From: Gramella sp. KN1008
Lineage (GTDB): Bacteria > Bacteroidota > Bacteroidia > Flavobacteriales > Flavobacteriaceae
Direction of reading: 5' to 3'
NCBI RefSeq assembly: GCF_004332155.1
Contig: NZ_SJDV01000001.1
Span: 248,001 to 312,000, forward strand
DNA length: 64,000 nucleotides
The translations under genes were made by a program, and so were the position numbers. Shown piece after piece: positions 18,852 through 28,386 of this stretch. The notes below the pieces were generated by a model. It saw only the letters and a list, made by a program, of their open reading frames with translations. It did no database searches and was not told where the DNA came from. Every line of letters begins with the position of its first letter. The stretch's first letter is position 1.

Positions 18852-20450
18852 ATGGTCGAAAACACCCAAATTACGAAAACGATTTCGTTAGAGGATTACG
18901 GGATCATTAATGGCAAAGTACATTACCAGTTATCTCCACAGGAACTTCATGAAGAAACAATAAGGCTCGGCCAGGGAGTAGAAACCTCGTTTGGGGCTCT
19001 TGCCGTGAATACCGGGAATTTTACCGGAAGGTCTCCGAAAGACCGTTTTATTGTAAAAGATGAAGTAACTAAAGATAAAGTGTGGTGGGGCGAGATCAAT
19101 ATTCCTTTTGATCCGGAAAGATTTGATAAACTATACGATAAAGTTGTCGCTTATCTTGGAGGCAAGGAAGTATATGCCCGTGATGCATTTGCCTGTGCAG
19201 ATGGGCATTACCGTTTGAATATAAGGGTGGTCAATGAGTATCCTTGGTCCAATATGTTCGCTTTTAATATGTTTCTGCGTCCCGGGGATGCTGAACTTGA
19301 GAATTTTAAAGAGGACTGGCTTGTTATAAATGCTCCCGGCTTTAAAGCCGATCCTGAAGTAGATGGAACACGCCAGGAGAATTTTGCCATTCTTAATTTT
19401 TCTAAGAAGATCGCTCTTATTGGTGGGACCGGCTATACCGGTGAAATTAAGAAGGGAATCTTTTCAGCCCTTAACTTTATACTTCCTGTATATAAAAATA
19501 CTTTGCCGATGCATTGTTCCGCTAATGTGGGGGAAGATGGTGATACGGCTATATTCTTTGGACTTTCAGGTACAGGTAAGACCACCTTATCTGCCGATCC
19601 TGAAAGGAAACTGATAGGTGATGATGAGCACGGCTGGACTCCAGACAATACTATCTTCAACTTTGAAGGAGGTTGTTATGCAAAGGTGATCAACCTATCT
19701 GAAGAAAACGAACCAGACATTTACCGGGCGATTAAGCCAGGAGCAATTCTCGAAAATGTTGTGCTAGACGAAAAAGGGAATGTTGATTTTGAGAATACCA
19801 CGATTACCCAAAATACAAGGGTAAGTTATCCTATACATCATATTCATAATATTCAGGAGCCTTCTGCAGGCGAGAATCCAAAGAATATATTTTTCCTTAC
19901 AGCAGATGCCTTTGGGGTATTGCCTCCTATAAGTAAACTTACGCCGGGTCAGGCCGCTTATCATTTTATTAGCGGTTATACTGCCAAGGTAGCTGGTACA
20001 GAGGCCGGGGTGGAGGAGCCAATTCCGAGTTTTTCAGCTTGTTTCGGAGCGCCGTTTATGCCGCTTCACCCAACTGAATATGCTGAAATGCTAAGTGCCA
20101 AGATGAAAGCTGCCGGAGTGAATGTATGGCTGGTGAATACTGGCTGGACCGGTGGGCCATATGGTGTGGGAAGCAGGATGAAGCTTAAATACACCAGGGA
20201 AATGATTAGCGCGGCACTGGAAGGTAAGCTGGATAATGTGGAATATGAAACGCACGAGATCTTTGGTCTTCAAATGCCAAAATCCTGTGAAGGAGTACCT
20301 TCAGAGATCCTGAATCCAAAGAATACATGGCAGGATAAAGAATCGTATGATAAGAAAGCAAAAGAGCTGGCTAATTTCTTCAGAAAGAATTTCAGTAAAT
20401 TCGAGACTTATGCCAATGAAGAAATAATGAATGGCGCACCAAAAGAATAG
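18852..20450 (+). CDS. pckA: ATP-dependent phosphoenolpyruvate carboxykinase
   Basis: A 532-aa cytosolic enzyme converting oxaloacetate and ATP to PEP, the entry step of gluconeogenesis. The P-loop FGLSGTGKTTLSADP lies near residues 236-250, followed by the metal-binding LIGDDEHGW. NTGRSPKDRFIV is the substrate-binding start, and MPLHPTEYAEML and NTGWTGGPYGVG are further family signatures. Full length for the ATP type. Monocistronic between its own promoter and a strong terminator. Confidence 0.98.
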   Translation: MVENTQITKTISLEDYGIINGKVHYQLSPQELHEETIRLGQGVETSFGALAVNTGNFTGRSPKDRFIVKDEVTKDKVWWGEINIPFDPERFDKLYDKVVAYLGGKEVYARDAFACADGHYRLNIRVVNEYPWSNMFAFNMFLRPGDAELENFKEDWLVINAPGFKADPEVDGTRQENFAILNFSKKIALIGGTGYTGEIKKGIFSALNFILPVYKNTLPMHCSANVGEDGDTAIFFGLSGTGKTTLSADPERKLIGDDEHGWTPDNTIFNFEGGCYAKVINLSEENEPDIYRAIKPGAILENVVLDEKGNVDFENTTITQNTRVSYPIHHIHNIQEPSAGENPKNIFFLTADAFGVLPPISKLTPGQAAYHFISGYTAKVAGTEAGVEEPIPSFSACFGAPFMPLHPTEYAEMLSAKMKAAGVNVWLVNTGWTGGPYGVGSRMKLKYTREMISAALEGKLDNVEYETHEIFGLQMPKSCEGVPSEILNPKNTWQDKESYDKKAKELANFFRKNFSKFETYANEEIMNGAPKE

Positions 20451-20477
20451 TTTTTAAATTGTTAGATGTTGTAAATG

Positions 20478-20512
20478 AAAAATCCGGTCAGAGTGTCTGA
20501 CCGGATTTTTTT
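20478..20512. terminator. Terminator after pckA, probably bidirectional
   Basis: AAAAATCCGGTCAGA (20478-20492) pairs perfectly with TCTGACCGGATTTTT (20496-20510) around a 3-base loop, with T-runs in both directions. It can end pckA and the convergent hemD. Confidence 0.9.
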
Positions 20513-20542
20513 ATTCATTCAAATCTCCACACCTGGATATTG

Positions 20543-21289
20543 CTATTTCTTATTTACCTCGCTTATATATTTACTGATTGCCATGGTCATACTTGGAGTT
20601 TCGGGCGTTGGAGCCTTGATATTCACCACCAGTCCATGCTCTTTCGCTGCCTTTATAGTAGTGTTGCCAAACACAGCGATCCTTGTATTATTTTGTTTAA
20701 AATCCGGGAAATTCTCAAAAAGGGATTTAATTCCACTTGGGCTAAAGAATACCAGGATGTCGTAAGTGACATCTTTAAGATGGGAAAGGTCGCTTACCAC
20801 TGTGCGGTAGAATACTGCTTTCTTCCATTCAACTCCAAGTTTGTTCAGCGTTCTGGGAACATCCGGCTTCAACATGTCTGAAGATGGGAGAAGAAACTTT
20901 TCATTCTTATATTTTTTGATCAGCGGCGCTAATTCAGCAAAAGTTCTCTGGCCCACATAGATCTTTCTTTTACGGTAAACCACATATTTCTGCAGATAAT
21001 AGGCCACGGCCTCGCTCTGGCAAAAATATTTCAATGTATCGGGCACCTTATATCTCATTTCCTCTGCAATTCTAAAGAAATGGTCTACAGCATTACGGCT
21101 GGTAAGTATAATTGCCGTATAATTTGTGAGATCTACTTTTTGTTGTCTCACTTCTTTAGACGGCACGCCTTCAACATGAATAAAAGGTATGAAATCAATT
21201 TTTACTTTTTGCTTTTCCTCCAGCTCAAAATAAGGCGAATTTTCGACCTTAGGCTCTGGCTGAGAAACCAAAATTGTTTTCACTTTCAT
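20543..21289 (-). CDS. hemD: Uroporphyrinogen-III synthase
   Basis: A 248-aa HemD-fold protein, expected to cyclise hydroxymethylbilane to uroporphyrinogen III in haem/sirohaem synthesis. Sequence conservation in this family is low. The supporting segments are IILTSRNAVDHFF (about residue 60), a central linker, LPSSDMLKPDVP, and DILVFFSPSGIKSLFENF near residue 185, with IAVFGNTTIKAAKEHGL after it. It lies downstream of the DUF4271 gene on the same strand (24-base gap), probably one operon. Confidence 0.85.
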   Translation of the reverse strand: MKVKTILVSQPEPKVENSPYFELEEKQKVKIDFIPFIHVEGVPSKEVRQQKVDLTNYTAIILTSRNAVDHFFRIAEEMRYKVPDTLKYFCQSEAVAYYLQKYVVYRKRKIYVGQRTFAELAPLIKKYKNEKFLLPSSDMLKPDVPRTLNKLGVEWKKAVFYRTVVSDLSHLKDVTYDILVFFSPSGIKSLFENFPDFKQNNTRIAVFGNTTIKAAKEHGLVVNIKAPTPETPSMTMAISKYISEVNKK

Positions 21290-21313
21290 ATATAAAACTT
21301 TATTAGATCCTCT

Positions 21314-21967
21314 TTAGTTTGTAATAAGCTTGTACAAAATAATATAAGGGGCAATTTCAAGTGCGCAAAGGTACAAAATAAAATAGAACCAATTGGCGCT
21401 AAGCACACTTTGATTTCTTCTGTAAATAATAAATAATGCTATAGAGTTAGCGGTTATGGCGATACCTCCTATCAGGCCTATTATCAGTGCTGTGGGATTC
21501 AGGCTGTAGATCAGGAAAAGGGAGGCAAAAAGCAGGAACAGGGAAATGAAATTGCGATAGCTGAATTTCTGAAAAAGGTAATAATCGATCTTTTCGTCAA
21601 TTTCAAAGATGTTGCCAATGATTTTTTCCACTCCTGCCTTTATAAGTAGAAGGCAAAGGTAGGCTGTAAAAATCCTGATGAATACTATCCAGGCCGGCTG
21701 AATGAGTTCAACAAAATACCTGTACGTAATAAAAAGAAAGATGGAAACAGCCAGGGCCTGAACACCTAACAATAAAATGTTAAAAGGATGAAAAGCTTTG
21801 TTCTCCTTTCCTTTAAAGGCTATAAATTTACCCGAATTCAAAAGTGAAATAAATTCTTCAAAGCGCTGAGGGAACCATAATTTTGCAAAGACCAAAAGTA
21901 TAAAGCAGGCCAGAAATACCAACGTGATCCAATCTTGATATTCGGAGATTCTTTCAACAGCCTGCAT
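21314..21967 (-). CDS. DUF4271 membrane protein
   Basis: A 217-aa integral membrane protein with about six helices; segments such as WITLVFLACFILLVFAKLWF (about 12-31) and FISLFLLFASLFLIYSL (about 140-156) are clear. The KIIGNIFEIDEKIDYYLFQKFSYRN region between helices is typical of DUF4271, a Bacteroidota family regularly found beside hemD. Function is unknown. First gene of a two-gene unit with hemD. Confidence 0.82.
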   Translation of the reverse strand: MQAVERISEYQDWITLVFLACFILLVFAKLWFPQRFEEFISLLNSGKFIAFKGKENKAFHPFNILLLGVQALAVSIFLFITYRYFVELIQPAWIVFIRIFTAYLCLLLIKAGVEKIIGNIFEIDEKIDYYLFQKFSYRNFISLFLLFASLFLIYSLNPTALIIGLIGGIAITANSIALFIIYRRNQSVLSANWFYFILYLCALEIAPYIILYKLITN

Positions 21968-21979
21968 AAATTTTTTTTA

Positions 21980-21987
21980 CAAATTTA
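21980..21987 (-). promoter_or_regulatory. Candidate -7 box for the DUF4271-hemD unit
   Basis: On the minus strand TAAATTTG matches TAnnTTTG, but no TTTG is visible at the expected -33 distance. It lies only about 13 bases before the ATG, implying a nearly leaderless transcript if used. Confidence 0.3.
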
Positions 21988-22043
21988 AAATTTTGGCCCT
22001 TATTAGCGGTGCCCCAGATAAAGTTTTGAAGATTTAATTTGCC

Positions 22044-22051
22044 TACATTTG
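22044..22051 (+). promoter_or_regulatory. Candidate -7 box for the glycosyltransferase-pyrC operon
   Basis: TACATTTG matches TAnnTTTG, 16 bases before the ATG at 22068. A TTTG at 22025-22028 is only 15 bases upstream, closer than usual, so the -33 assignment is uncertain. Confidence 0.38.
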
Positions 22052-22067
22052 TGCAAAATTTTCGGGA

Positions 22068-22799
22068 ATGACGAATGGGATAATTATTATACCCACTTAT
22101 AATGAAATTGAAAACATTGAACGCATCATAAGAAATGTGTTCTCTCAAAGGCGTAAATTTCATATTCTGGTTGTAGATGATAATTCTCCCGACGGGACCG
22201 CTACAAGGGTGAGAACCTTGCAGGCCGAGTTTCCTAAACGTCTTTTCCTTGAAGAGCGTATAGGAAAACAGGGATTGGGAACCGCATACATTCATGGTTT
22301 TAAATGGGCTCTTAACAGGGATTACGATTATATCTTTGAAATGGATGCTGATTTTTCCCATAATCCTAATGATCTGGTAAGGTTGTACAATACCTGCAAA
22401 AGAGACGGAGCCGATGTTGCTATAGGATCGCGATACATAACCGGAGTAAATGTCATTAACTGGCCCATGAACCGTGTGTTAATGTCCTGGCTGGCTTCGC
22501 GATATGTAAGGTTCATAACAGGAATGGATGTGGAGGATACCACTGCCGGTTTTGTTTGCTATAAAAGAGAAGTACTGGAAGCCATTAACCTTAATAAGAT
22601 TCAGTTTGTAGGTTATGCTTTCCAAATAGAGATGAAGTTCAAATCCCATTTACTGGGTTATAAAATAGTTGAAGTACCGGTTATCTTTACTGACAGGACC
22701 CGGGGGACTTCCAAAATGAGTAGTTCCATAATATCGGAAGCTGCTTTTGGAGTAATTAAAATGAAGCTGAAAAGTCTGTTTAACAGGATAAAAGTCTGA
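22068..22799 (+). CDS. Polyprenol-phosphate mannosyltransferase-like GT2 glycosyltransferase
   Basis: A 243-aa family-2 glycosyltransferase resembling dolichol/polyprenol monophosphomannose synthase. It has IIIPTYNEIENIERII (residues 5-20), ILVVDDNSPDGTATRV with the nucleotide-binding Asp pair (about 34-49), EMDADFSHNPNDL with the metal-binding DAD (about 93-105), and IGSRYITG. There is no C-terminal membrane domain, so it is the soluble catalytic type. It probably makes a lipid-linked sugar donor. The stop overlaps the start of pyrC (TGATG), so translation is coupled. Confidence 0.88.
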   Translation: MTNGIIIIPTYNEIENIERIIRNVFSQRRKFHILVVDDNSPDGTATRVRTLQAEFPKRLFLEERIGKQGLGTAYIHGFKWALNRDYDYIFEMDADFSHNPNDLVRLYNTCKRDGADVAIGSRYITGVNVINWPMNRVLMSWLASRYVRFITGMDVEDTTAGFVCYKREVLEAINLNKIQFVGYAFQIEMKFKSHLLGYKIVEVPVIFTDRTRGTSKMSSSIISEAAFGVIKMKLKSLFNRIKV

Positions 22800-24142
22800 T
22801 GAGAAAAATACTAATTAAGAACGCTAAGATCGTTAACGAAGGAAAGATTACAGAAGGAGATGTATTTATTGAAAATGGCATCATTTCAGAGGTGTCTGAA
22901 AGCATTAGCGCCAAATCACCCGATTTAAGTATCTATGATGCTGAGGGTACCTATCTGCTTCCGGGTCTTATTGATGATCAGGTTCATTTCAGAGAACCAG
23001 GCCTTACTCACAAAGAATGTATAGAAACTGGCTCCATGGCTGCTGTGGCCGGGGGGATCACTTCCTTTATTGAAATGCCCAATACCCTTCCGCAGACCAC
23101 TACCCAGGAGTTGCTGGAAGATAAGTTCAATATCGCGGCCAAAACATCTTATGCCAATTACTCTTTCATGTTTGGCGGGACTAATGATAATCTTGCCGAA
23201 ATAGAGAAAATAGATCCTAAGAAGGTAGCTGCCCTGAAACTTTTTCTTGGTTCTTCCACAGGGAATATGCTTGTAGATGATGAAAAGGTACTGGAGCAGA
23301 TATTTAAAAAATCACCTGTATTAATAGCGGTACATTGTGAAGATGAGCAGACCATAAAGGATAATCTCGCCGAGTATAAGGAAAAGTACGGGGATGATAT
23401 TCCAATTGAGATGCATCCTAAGATTAGAAGTGAGGAAGCTTGTTATAAATCGTCTTCAAAGGCGGTTAAACTTGCACAAAAAACCGGTGCCAGGCTTCAT
23501 GTCTTCCACATTTCCACAGCAAAGGAACTCAGTCTTTTTAACAATAAGAAACCTTTAAAAGATAAGAAGATCACTGCCGAGGTATGTATTCATCACCTTT
23601 GGTTCAATGATTCCGATTACGCGAAAAAAGGTACTTTAATTAAATGGAATCCTGCGGTAAAAACGAAAAAGGATCAGGAAGCTTTATTACAGGGTCTTCT
23701 GGACAACCATCTTGATGTGCTTGCGACAGATCATGCTCCTCATACTAAGGAAGAGAAGAAAAATCCTTACACCAAGGCGCCGAGTGGCGGTCCGCTGGTT
23801 CAACACGCTCTTCCGGCTCTTCTTCAGATGTATCATCAGGGCAAGATTTCTCTTGAAAAGATTGTGGAAAAAGCCTGTCATAACCCGGCGATCCTTTTCC
23901 AGATAGAGAAGAGAGGATTTATAAGAGAGGGATATAAGGCAGACCTGGTACTGGTAGATCTTAATTCTCCCTGGGCAGTACAACCCGATAATATTTTTTC
24001 CAAATGTAAATGGTCTCCGTTTGAAGGAACAACCTTTAAATCCAGGGTTACCCATACTTTTGTGAATGGTAGATTGGTGTACAAGAACTTTAAACATCAG
24101 CCGTTTTCTAACACTGCAGAAAGACTCACTTTTGATCGTTAA
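22799..24142 (+). CDS. pyrC: Dihydroorotase
   Basis: A 447-aa amidohydrolase of the class I dihydroorotase type, which cyclises carbamoyl-aspartate in pyrimidine synthesis. Zinc ligands are visible in LIDDQVHFREPG (about residues 57-68, normally DxHxR; here QVHFR keeps His and Arg), in the HCEDE and HVFHIST segments, and in DVLATDHAPHTKEEK with the catalytic Asp. The usual first His of DxHxH is Gln here (DDQVHFRE). Such His-to-Gln changes occur in some Bacteroidota dihydroorotases, but activity should not be taken for granted. Flanked by coupled genes on both sides. Confidence 0.88.
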   Translation: MRKILIKNAKIVNEGKITEGDVFIENGIISEVSESISAKSPDLSIYDAEGTYLLPGLIDDQVHFREPGLTHKECIETGSMAAVAGGITSFIEMPNTLPQTTTQELLEDKFNIAAKTSYANYSFMFGGTNDNLAEIEKIDPKKVAALKLFLGSSTGNMLVDDEKVLEQIFKKSPVLIAVHCEDEQTIKDNLAEYKEKYGDDIPIEMHPKIRSEEACYKSSSKAVKLAQKTGARLHVFHISTAKELSLFNNKKPLKDKKITAEVCIHHLWFNDSDYAKKGTLIKWNPAVKTKKDQEALLQGLLDNHLDVLATDHAPHTKEEKKNPYTKAPSGGPLVQHALPALLQMYHQGKISLEKIVEKACHNPAILFQIEKRGFIREGYKADLVLVDLNSPWAVQPDNIFSKCKWSPFEGTTFKSRVTHTFVNGRLVYKNFKHQPFSNTAERLTFDR

Positions 24143-24668
24143 GGCTAAAAATATTATTCTTTTACTGTTAGTGGTTTTTTCAGTATCCTGTCAGGACTTG
24201 AAAAAGACAGAGAAGCCCGATGATCTTATCCCCGAAGATAAGATGATAGAGGTGCTTACTGAATTATCCCTTCTTCATGCAGCACGAAATTATAACAGGT
24301 CCAAGCTTGAGGAAACAGGGATAAGACCGGAAGAATATATTTACGAGAAATTTAATATAGACAGCCTCCAGTTTGAAAGAAGTAATAACTTTTATGCAGA
24401 GCAATATACCGATTACGAGCGTATCTATGATAGTGTAAAAGTGAGGATACAGAGAATGAAAACTCGGCTGGATTCGTTAAGGGAAGTGGAGGTTAAAAGG
24501 GAGGACAGTATTAAAATGGCTGAAAAAGATTCCCTGAAAGTATTGGATTCTCTGGGTATAGACACTGATTCGTTAAGATCTGAAATCAAGGAAAAAAAGA
24601 AGCTGAGAGCAGATAGTCTTTTACCTCCTCCCGCTTTAATGAGGAAAAAGATGGACTCGATGAATTAG
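24132..24668 (+). CDS. DUF4296 lipoprotein
   Basis: A 178-aa protein if translation begins at TTG 24132, which yields a normal lipoprotein signal: basic start (MIVKAKN), hydrophobic core, then lipobox SVSC with Cys about residue 19. An ATG at 24066 would place 22 unlikely residues before it. The DUF4296 domain (IPEDKMIEVLTELSLLHAARN) follows; the C-terminal half is a highly charged Lys/Asp/Ser coiled-coil-like region. It overlaps pyrC by 11 bases, so it is co-translated. Function is unknown, envelope-anchored. Confidence 0.8.
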   Translation: MIVKAKNIILLLLVVFSVSCQDLKKTEKPDDLIPEDKMIEVLTELSLLHAARNYNRSKLEETGIRPEEYIYEKFNIDSLQFERSNNFYAEQYTDYERIYDSVKVRIQRMKTRLDSLREVEVKREDSIKMAEKDSLKVLDSLGIDTDSLRSEIKEKKKLRADSLLPPPALMRKKMDSMN

Positions 24669-25687
24669 TTCTTCTGTCCGGTCTCTTTTAAATATAGATC
24701 TGAACTTTCTTTAAGCACGCGGGAAATTGGAGTAAACTCCATGCCTGTTGCTTCCTGAATTTTAGAATTCCGGTAGTAGGTTTTGGTATAAAGAGTTTTG
24801 ACGGAGTCTCTTGTAATGGCTCTTTTCATGCCAAAAAAGCTGCCAATTTTCTGAACTACCCAGCCCATTTTCACCATCCATTTTTTTAATGGCCTGGATG
24901 GTTTGGGTTTATCCATAAATTCTGCCGTAGTCTTTAAAACATGCTCAAAACTTAAATTTTCTCCTACCAGGATAAATTGTTCATTGCTGATGTTTGAACT
25001 CATAAGCAGGAGCATTGCCTTGACAACATCCTGTACGGCAACAAATCCGCTGACTTTAGGGAAATGATATTTTAAGCCTTTATCAATTCGTGTGAAAATT
25101 TTTCCGCTTCCAGTGTTCCAGAAACCAGGGCCTATGATTATTCCCGGGTTTACGATCACCGTATTGACACCTTCCTGGGTGCCACGCCACACTTCGATCT
25201 CTGCTCCGTATTTTGAGATAGCATAGTCGTTATGATTCTCTTCGGGATTCCACTTTGCATTTTCGTCTATTTCAGCATTTCCCTGGCCAGTGCCTATGGC
25301 GGCCACACTACTTACATAGCAAAGCTTTTTAACCTTTTTGGCGATGCAAAGGTTTACAACATTGGCTGTTCCTTCAATATTTATCTTCCGGAGTTTTTTT
25401 TCGTCGGCCGGATCAAATGAAACGAGCGCGGCACAATGATAAACGAAGTCCACATCTTTGAAGGTTTCGGTAAGAGCCGGGATATCATTTATATCTGCCG
25501 TTACCCACTCTATCTTATTGAAAAGTCTATCTGCTTCTGCCTTTTCAGAATAATATCCAAACACCTTTCTAACCTCCCTAATATCACTGGATGGACGTAT
25601 GGTCGCCCGAATATTTTCGTTTTTTCGTGCGAGTTCATATAAGAGATGGGTGCCTACTAAACCTGTTCCGCCTGTTACCAGAATCAT
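24665..25687 (-). CDS. NAD-dependent epimerase/dehydratase (extended SDR)
   Basis: A 340-aa extended short-chain dehydrogenase/reductase. The NAD-binding VTGGTGLVGTHLLYELA starts at residue 4, and the catalytic pair is in YAISKYGAE (YxxxK) near residue 152. The substrate-side region with VQDVVKAMLLLM resembles dihydroflavonol-4-reductase/3-beta-HSD-like members. Substrate is not predictable. Convergent with the DUF4296 gene, overlapping by 4 bases. Confidence 0.88.
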   Translation of the reverse strand: MILVTGGTGLVGTHLLYELARKNENIRATIRPSSDIREVRKVFGYYSEKAEADRLFNKIEWVTADINDIPALTETFKDVDFVYHCAALVSFDPADEKKLRKINIEGTANVVNLCIAKKVKKLCYVSSVAAIGTGQGNAEIDENAKWNPEENHNDYAISKYGAEIEVWRGTQEGVNTVIVNPGIIIGPGFWNTGSGKIFTRIDKGLKYHFPKVSGFVAVQDVVKAMLLLMSSNISNEQFILVGENLSFEHVLKTTAEFMDKPKPSRPLKKWMVKMGWVVQKIGSFFGMKRAITRDSVKTLYTKTYYRNSKIQEATGMEFTPISRVLKESSDLYLKETGQKN

Positions 25688-25856
25688 GCAGTAAATATAG
25701 CTAAAGCACTTAGGAAAAATAAAGCTTTATGGTATCTTTACGGCTGTTTTTAAAAAGAATTGAGTTTTTATGAATCAAATAGCGGTGAAATCTTTCAGAA
25801 AATGAAGATTTTCACCGGGTTGAGGATATAAGCCGAAGTAAGGAAAATATAGAAAT

Positions 25857-27152
25857 ATGATTAAGAATCTGGTGGAAGAACTTAGATGGCGTGGAATGTT
25901 ACACGATGCCATGCCCGGAACCGAAGAACATCTAAACGAAAAAATGAGAGCGGCATATGTTGGTTTTGATCCAACTGCCGATTCTTTACATATTGGGAAC
26001 CTGGTGCCCATTATGCTGCTGGCACATTTGCAGCGAAGCGGTCATAAGCCTATCGCCCTTGTGGGGGGGGCAACCGGTATGATAGGAGATCCCAGTGGAA
26101 AGTCCAGTGAAAGAAACTTGCTTGATGAGGAAACCTTAAGGCATAATCAGGAATGTGTAAAGGATCAGCTTTCTCAATTTCTTGATTTCAAAAGCGGGAA
26201 AGAGAATGATGCGGTGATGGTGAATAACTATGACTGGATGAAAGAGATCAGTTTCCTTGAATTTATTCGTGATGTGGGTAAGCACATTACCGTAAATTAT
26301 ATGATGGCCAAAGATTCGGTAAAGAACCGTATTTCCGGAGAGGGAACCGAAGGTATGTCTTTTACGGAGTTTACTTACCAGCTGGTGCAGGGCTACGATT
26401 TTTATCATTTGTTTGATAAGATGGATTGTACTTTACAGATGGGAGGTAGTGACCAGTGGGGAAATATAACCACGGGAACCGAACTGGTTAGAAGAAAAGC
26501 AGGAGGTAAGGCTTATGCGCTTACCTGTCCTTTGATCACAAAGAGCGATGGCAGTAAATTTGGTAAAAGTGAAGACGGAAATATCTGGCTTGATGCAAAA
26601 CGCACCTCCCCATATAAGTTTTACCAGTACTGGTTGAATACGAGCGATGAGGATGCTGAAAAATATATCAAGATTTTTACTTTTCTCGATAAGGAAGAAA
26701 TAGAGGGTCTTATTGCTGAGCATAAGGAGGCGCCTCATGAGAGAAAACTTCAAAAGCGACTGGCAAAGGAGGTTACTATAACTGTTCATAATGAAGAGGA
26801 ATATGAGAACGCCGTGACCGCTTCAGAAGTTTTGTTTGGAAAGAGTACGGCAGATGATTTCAGGAAACTGAACGAAGCTACTTTTTTAGATGTTTTTGAG
26901 GGAGTACCTCAGGCTGAGGTTGAAAAGCACGAGATAGAGAACGGTCTGGATATGATAGGCGCACTTGCTGCCAAAACCGGGTTTTTGAATTCCAATGGGG
27001 AAGCCAGGAGAGCACTGAAGGAGAATTCGGTATCGGTAAATAAGGAAAAAGTTAAGGAAGATTACACCATCACCACTTCAGACCTTATTAATGATAAATA
27101 TGTGATCCTGAACAAGGGTAAAAAGAATACTTACATTATCAGAGCGGTATAA
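25857..27152 (+). CDS. tyrS: Tyrosyl-tRNA synthetase
   Basis: A 431-aa class Ic aminoacyl-tRNA synthetase. The class I signature HIGN is in [14 protein letters not shown] (about residues 44-57), KFGKS is in [11 protein letters not shown] (about 233-243), and the tyrosine-recognition region is [17 protein letters not shown]-terminal S4 RNA-binding domain (about 360-425) ends [16 protein letters not shown]. Complete. Confidence 0.98.
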   Translation: MIKNLVEELRWRGMLHDAMPGTEEHLNEKMRAAYVGFDPTADSLHIGNLVPIMLLAHLQRSGHKPIALVGGATGMIGDPSGKSSERNLLDEETLRHNQECVKDQLSQFLDFKSGKENDAVMVNNYDWMKEISFLEFIRDVGKHITVNYMMAKDSVKNRISGEGTEGMSFTEFTYQLVQGYDFYHLFDKMDCTLQMGGSDQWGNITTGTELVRRKAGGKAYALTCPLITKSDGSKFGKSEDGNIWLDAKRTSPYKFYQYWLNTSDEDAEKYIKIFTFLDKEEIEGLIAEHKEAPHERKLQKRLAKEVTITVHNEEEYENAVTASEVLFGKSTADDFRKLNEATFLDVFEGVPQAEVEKHEIENGLDMIGALAAKTGFLNSNGEARRALKENSVSVNKEKVKEDYTITTSDLINDKYVILNKGKKNTYIIRAV

Positions 27153-27158
27153 AATACA

Positions 27159-27188
27159 AAACCCCTTAAGCGAGCGCCTAAGGGGTTT
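27159..27188 (+). terminator. Terminator after tyrS
   Basis: AAACCCCTTA (27159-27168) pairs with TAAGGGGTTT (27179-27188) around a 10-base loop. The T-tail is short, so efficiency is uncertain. The rest of the gap to 27326 holds no gene. Confidence 0.65.
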
Positions 27189-27326
27189 GCAACTAACTAA
27201 CCAATCTAATATGAAAAATTTCACTTAGCCTGCAGATAATGATCTGTGCATCATTGATATCTGCATCTTTTGTGTCGTAAAAATCATTTCTTCTTTACAA
27301 TCGTTCTAAATAATTTTTTTAAAAAA

Positions 27327-28301
27327 TTATAATAAAAGCAAGTTACAACCTCTAATGTCACTATTATCAAACCTTCCGAGGATTTCAATTTCTTTATTTT
27401 TTTTTCTTCCAAGGTCCTGGGTGGCAATAAATGAGCACGAATTTATATTGGCTAGATCTATCACATTTATACCTCCGGTTCTTCCTTCGTCCTGAAACGA
27501 CAGTGCGTCTTCCGGATCCCGGATAAGGATCCTCATCCATGGAGGACACTCAAAAACACCATTTCCTTTGGAATACGCCTGCGAAAGCAATTCGGTCATT
27601 CCATATTCGCTATGTATGGCGTCTATTCCAAAGCCTTTTTTAAGGTGATGATGGAGTTCTGCTCTTATCATTTCCTTGCGCCTGCCTTTCATTCCTCCCG
27701 TTTCCATTACAATAGTATTCTTTAGGTGAAAGGTGTTCTCTTCCAGAAGATCCAGCAAGGCGAAAGATACCCCTATTAGGAAAACCTTTTTGTCCTTTTT
27801 ATCCAGTTCTCTTAATTTTTCTGCAAGTTCGTGAAGGTTGTGAAGGTAGAATCCGCTTTCAGGACTGTCAGAATTTTTAATAAGCGAATCCACCATATAG
27901 ATAAGGGAAGAGCCCTCTCTTTCAAGGTAAGACGGAAGTAGCGCCAGAAATATATATTCCCGGGGGTCACCATAAAAGTTATGGAAAGCAGTTAGAAAAC
28001 TCTTTTCGTAAAGCCGAAGATCGGTAACATGATGCTTGCTGGTATTTGCGCTGGTAGTACCACTACTTGTAAAAGTGATCTGTGAAGGCTGATTCCCTGA
28101 AATAATTGTCTTGTTTTTGAAGAACTCTATGGGAAGGAAGGGTATTTCTGCCAGAGAATTCACTAAGTCGGGAGTTCTTTGGAGAAGCGCACAGAACTGG
28201 TTATAGACCTTATTATTATTGTACTGGTATCGAAATACCTCCATGCACAGGCCTTCGAATTCATCTTCATTGGAGATCCGGAAAATTTGTTCTTGAAGCA
28301 T
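27327..28301 (-). CDS. LuxE/PaaK-like acyl-protein synthetase family protein
   Basis: A 324-aa member of the LuxE-like branch of the adenylate-forming enzymes. The phosphate-binding loop ITFTSSGTTSANTS is at about residue 80, and GFGIDAIHSEYGMTELLSQAY provides the A5-like motif (YGMTE) near residue 225. LuxE activates fatty acids as acyl-AMP and transfers them to a protein Cys. Neither luxCDAB genes nor an obvious acyl carrier lies nearby, so the role is open; related stand-alone genes are widespread in Bacteroidota. Confidence 0.8.
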   Translation of the reverse strand: MLQEQIFRISNEDEFEGLCMEVFRYQYNNNKVYNQFCALLQRTPDLVNSLAEIPFLPIEFFKNKTIISGNQPSQITFTSSGTTSANTSKHHVTDLRLYEKSFLTAFHNFYGDPREYIFLALLPSYLEREGSSLIYMVDSLIKNSDSPESGFYLHNLHELAEKLRELDKKDKKVFLIGVSFALLDLLEENTFHLKNTIVMETGGMKGRRKEMIRAELHHHLKKGFGIDAIHSEYGMTELLSQAYSKGNGVFECPPWMRILIRDPEDALSFQDEGRTGGINVIDLANINSCSFIATQDLGRKKNKEIEILGRFDNSDIRGCNLLLL

Positions 28302-28386
28302 AGAGGAGAAGCAAGTTTATTCCAAAATTAAGCAATAAAAAAGCCTCTGAAACAGAAGCTGATTAAAAATAAGAAGGAATACAGGT

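Noticed and set aside
20475..20881. Plus-strand frames inside the pckA-hemD region
   Set aside because: They are antisense shadows of hemD and of the terminator hairpin.
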